From positions 124,001 through 188,000 of the forward strand of contig JALNXH010000001.1 in the NCBI GenBank assembly GCA_023230455.1: a stretch of DNA of 64,000 nucleotides, given 5' to 3'. The stretch is from Rhodocyclaceae bacterium (lineage in GTDB: Bacteria > Pseudomonadota > Gammaproteobacteria > Burkholderiales > Rhodocyclaceae). Shown piece by piece: positions 62,724 to 64,000 of the stretch (position 1 is its first letter; every line of letters starts with the position of its first letter). Under the pieces are notes generated by a model. That model had not been told where the DNA came from and searched no databases. It saw only the letters and a program-made list of their open reading frames with translations. A program made the translations under genes and the position numbers.

Positions 62724-62747
62724 TTGTCTGACCAGATTGTAGAACAA
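62724..62747. promoter_or_regulatory. Tandem FadR-type operator, copy 3 (second operon)
   Basis: TTGTCTGACCA (62724-62734) and TTGTAGAACAA (62737-62747) fit TNGTNNNACNA with centres 13 bp apart, as in the other two copies. On the minus strand a good -10, TACAAT, lies inside the second site (62736-62741), which predicts repression. It is 65 bp from the thiolase start and 72 bp from the divergent surE start. Confidence 0.87.
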
Positions 62748-62818
62748 TATTTTTACGATGGGTAGAATGGGCGCCCTGCCGGAACGTTCCGGGCGCTATA
62801 CACATGAGGCCGAATCCG

Positions 62819-63580
62819 ATGGACGCGAGAATTCTCATCACCAACGACGACGGCGCGCATTCCGAAGGCATCGACCTGCTCGCGGCGCTCGCCGGCCGCC
62901 ACTGCGACGACGTTTGGGTTGTCGCACCCGACTCGGAACGCAGCGGCGCGTCGCACTCGGTGTCGCTTGCCGATCCGCTGCGCGTGCGTCAGCTCGGCCC
63001 GAAGAAATTTTCCGTACGCGGCTCGCCGACCGACTGCGTCGTGCTCGGCGTAAAACACCTGTGCAAGGACCGCCGGCCGACGGTGATCCTTTCGGGGGTG
63101 AATCGAGGCGCCAACATCGCCGACGATGTGCTGTACTCGGGTACCGTCGCCGCGGCAAGAGAAGGCGCCCAGTTCGGCATCCCGTCAATCGCCTTCAGCC
63201 AGATCTTCGCTCGCGGCCAGGCTGTGCCCTGGCATACCGCGGAACGGCACGGCGCAGATCTGCTGCCGCGCCTGCTCGAACTGTGCCGCGCCGGGGACAT
63301 GCTGCTCAACGTGAACTTTCCTCCACTCGAGCCGAATGCGGTACGTGGCCTCGCCGTGACACGGCAGGGCAAACGCACCCATCAGGAGATCGCGGTGCAG
63401 GAACGCATCGACAACCGCGGCTTCCCTTATTACTGGCTGAACTTCGAACATCAGGTGGTCAATCCCGAACCGGGCACCGATCTTGCGGCCATCGCCGAGG
63501 GATTGATTTCCATCACGCCCCTGCAACTCGACATGACCGACCATCCCGCGGTTGGGCGGATTGCAGACGCACTGGCCTAG
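62819..63580 (+). CDS. surE: 5'-nucleotidase / stationary-phase survival protein SurE
   Basis: Metal-dependent nucleoside monophosphate phosphatase. The start chosen is ATG 62819 (MDARILITNDDGAHSEGID), with GAGG 9 bases upstream; ATG 62804 is the alternative. Product 253 residues. The metal-binding NDDG is at residues 9-12; then APDSERSGASHSVSL, LSGVNRGANIADDVLYSGTV and AAREGAQFGIPSIAFS, all canonical. The C-terminal part (HQVVNPEPGTDLAAIAEGLI, ISITPLQLDMTDH) also matches. It borders the island and its start lies close to operator copy 3. The usual neighbours pcm and nlpD are absent. Confidence 0.95.
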   Translation: MDARILITNDDGAHSEGIDLLAALAGRHCDDVWVVAPDSERSGASHSVSLADPLRVRQLGPKKFSVRGSPTDCVVLGVKHLCKDRRPTVILSGVNRGANIADDVLYSGTVAAAREGAQFGIPSIAFSQIFARGQAVPWHTAERHGADLLPRLLELCRAGDMLLNVNFPPLEPNAVRGLAVTRQGKRTHQEIAVQERIDNRGFPYYWLNFEHQVVNPEPGTDLAAIAEGLISITPLQLDMTDHPAVGRIADALA

Positions 63581-63675
63581 AGGGACACCCGCTCCCCTGA
63601 CGCAAAAAACTGTCGGCAACCGGCTGCGACTTGGATATCCTTGCCGCTCCCGAAACAAACTGGAAATCCGACCCC

Positions 63676-64000
63676 ATGAATCCAACCCTGACACTGGCTC
63701 TCGGACTGCTCGTCTTCCTCGCCACCCACTCGGTGCGCATCTTCGCCGACGTCTGGCGCAGTGCCATGATCGCCCGCCTCGGCGCCCTCGGCTGGAAGGG
63801 ATTGATCGGCCTGACCTCGCTGCTCGGCTTCGGCCTGATTGCCTGGAGTTATGGCGCAACCCGCGCCGACCCCAGCGTGCTGTGGCTGCCACCGCTATGG
63901 ACGCGGCATCTGGCGGCCCTGCTGACACTGCCGGCCTTCATCCTGCTGGTGTCGGCATACGTACCGGGCAACCGCTTCAAGGCGACCATCGGCCACCCGA
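63676..64000 (+). CDS. nnrU: NnrU-family membrane protein (partial, runs off the window)
   Basis: The frame opens at ATG 63676 and is still open at the window end (108 codons). The protein begins MNPTLTLALGLLVFLATHSV and has at least three hydrophobic segments, with the family-typical ARLGALGWKGLIGLTSLLGF, WSYGATRADPSVLWLPPLW and VSAYVPGNRFKATIGHP. NnrU-like proteins occur with nitric-oxide/nitrite reductase genes in denitrifiers, and some fuse to or act like isoprenoid-type enzymes. Their biochemical role is not settled. No denitrification gene is visible on this side. Confidence 0.85.
   Translation, partial: MNPTLTLALGLLVFLATHSVRIFADVWRSAMIARLGALGWKGLIGLTSLLGFGLIAWSYGATRADPSVLWLPPLWTRHLAALLTLPAFILLVSAYVPGNRFKATIGHP

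Overview
The window reads as a GC-rich betaproteobacterial chromosome. The conserved run sdhCDAB-sdhE-gltA-odhA-odhB-lpdA with a divergent mdh and a nearby acnB, plus zapE, rlmJ, comEC, ackA, a B12-dependent ribonucleotide reductase and an NnrU-type protein, fits a respiratory, possibly denitrifying member of the Rhodocyclales/Sterolibacteriaceae type. The lineage is an inference from gene content; no marker rRNA is present. I saw no tRNA, rRNA, CRISPR array or insertion sequence.

Layout. Positions 1-8.2 kb hold mixed housekeeping genes: an ABC permease fragment, mutS carrying an in-frame palindromic repeat, a phosphoesterase, slyD, a peroxiredoxin, a membrane polyferredoxin and zapE. Positions 8.2-24.8 kb form a TCA-cycle supercluster. 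A GntR/HutC-type regulator gene heads the leftward sdh-gltA-odh-lpdA run, and mdh, a CitE-like lyase gene and acnB run rightward. A perfect 28-bp palindrome lies between the two arms. Positions 24.8-42.7 kb carry a three-gene envelope operon with an M48 protease, acnA, a cobalamin-type radical SAM enzyme, a pseudouridine synthase, rlmJ, comEC, a K+ channel, ackA, nrdJ behind paired NrdR-like boxes, and a glutathione peroxidase.

Positions 42.8-62.7 kb are a self-contained catabolic island of 17 genes and the most interesting part of the window. One long leftward operon (58121 to 44661) encodes a stand-alone phosphohistidine-domain protein, a 522-residue protein of no recognised family, a CoA ligase, a small unknown protein, a crotonase, a PPDK-like protein lacking its pyruvate/PEP barrel, a BCCP, a biotin carboxylase, a carboxyltransferase whose usual metal/carbamyl-lysine site is altered, a thiolase and two SDRs. 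A second leftward operon (62659 to 58287) encodes an SCP2-type thiolase, a second CoA ligase, a FabL-like SDR and a FadR/FCD-type GntR regulator. A divergent SDR pair lies at the left edge. Three copies of the same tandem operator (two TNGTNNNACNA sites, centres 13 bp apart) stand in front of these units, which makes the island look like one regulon of its own GntR protein.

Working model (inference): an alcohol or ketone is oxidised by SDRs, activated by an ATP-dependent phosphohistidine relay and/or carboxylated by a biotin-dependent enzyme, ligated to CoA and cleaved by thiolases into acyl-CoAs that feed the TCA cycle. Both the PPDK-like and the carboxyltransferase proteins have lost the parts that normally handle pyruvate, so a plain anaplerotic role is unlikely. 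After the island the window returns to ordinary genes (surE, nnrU).
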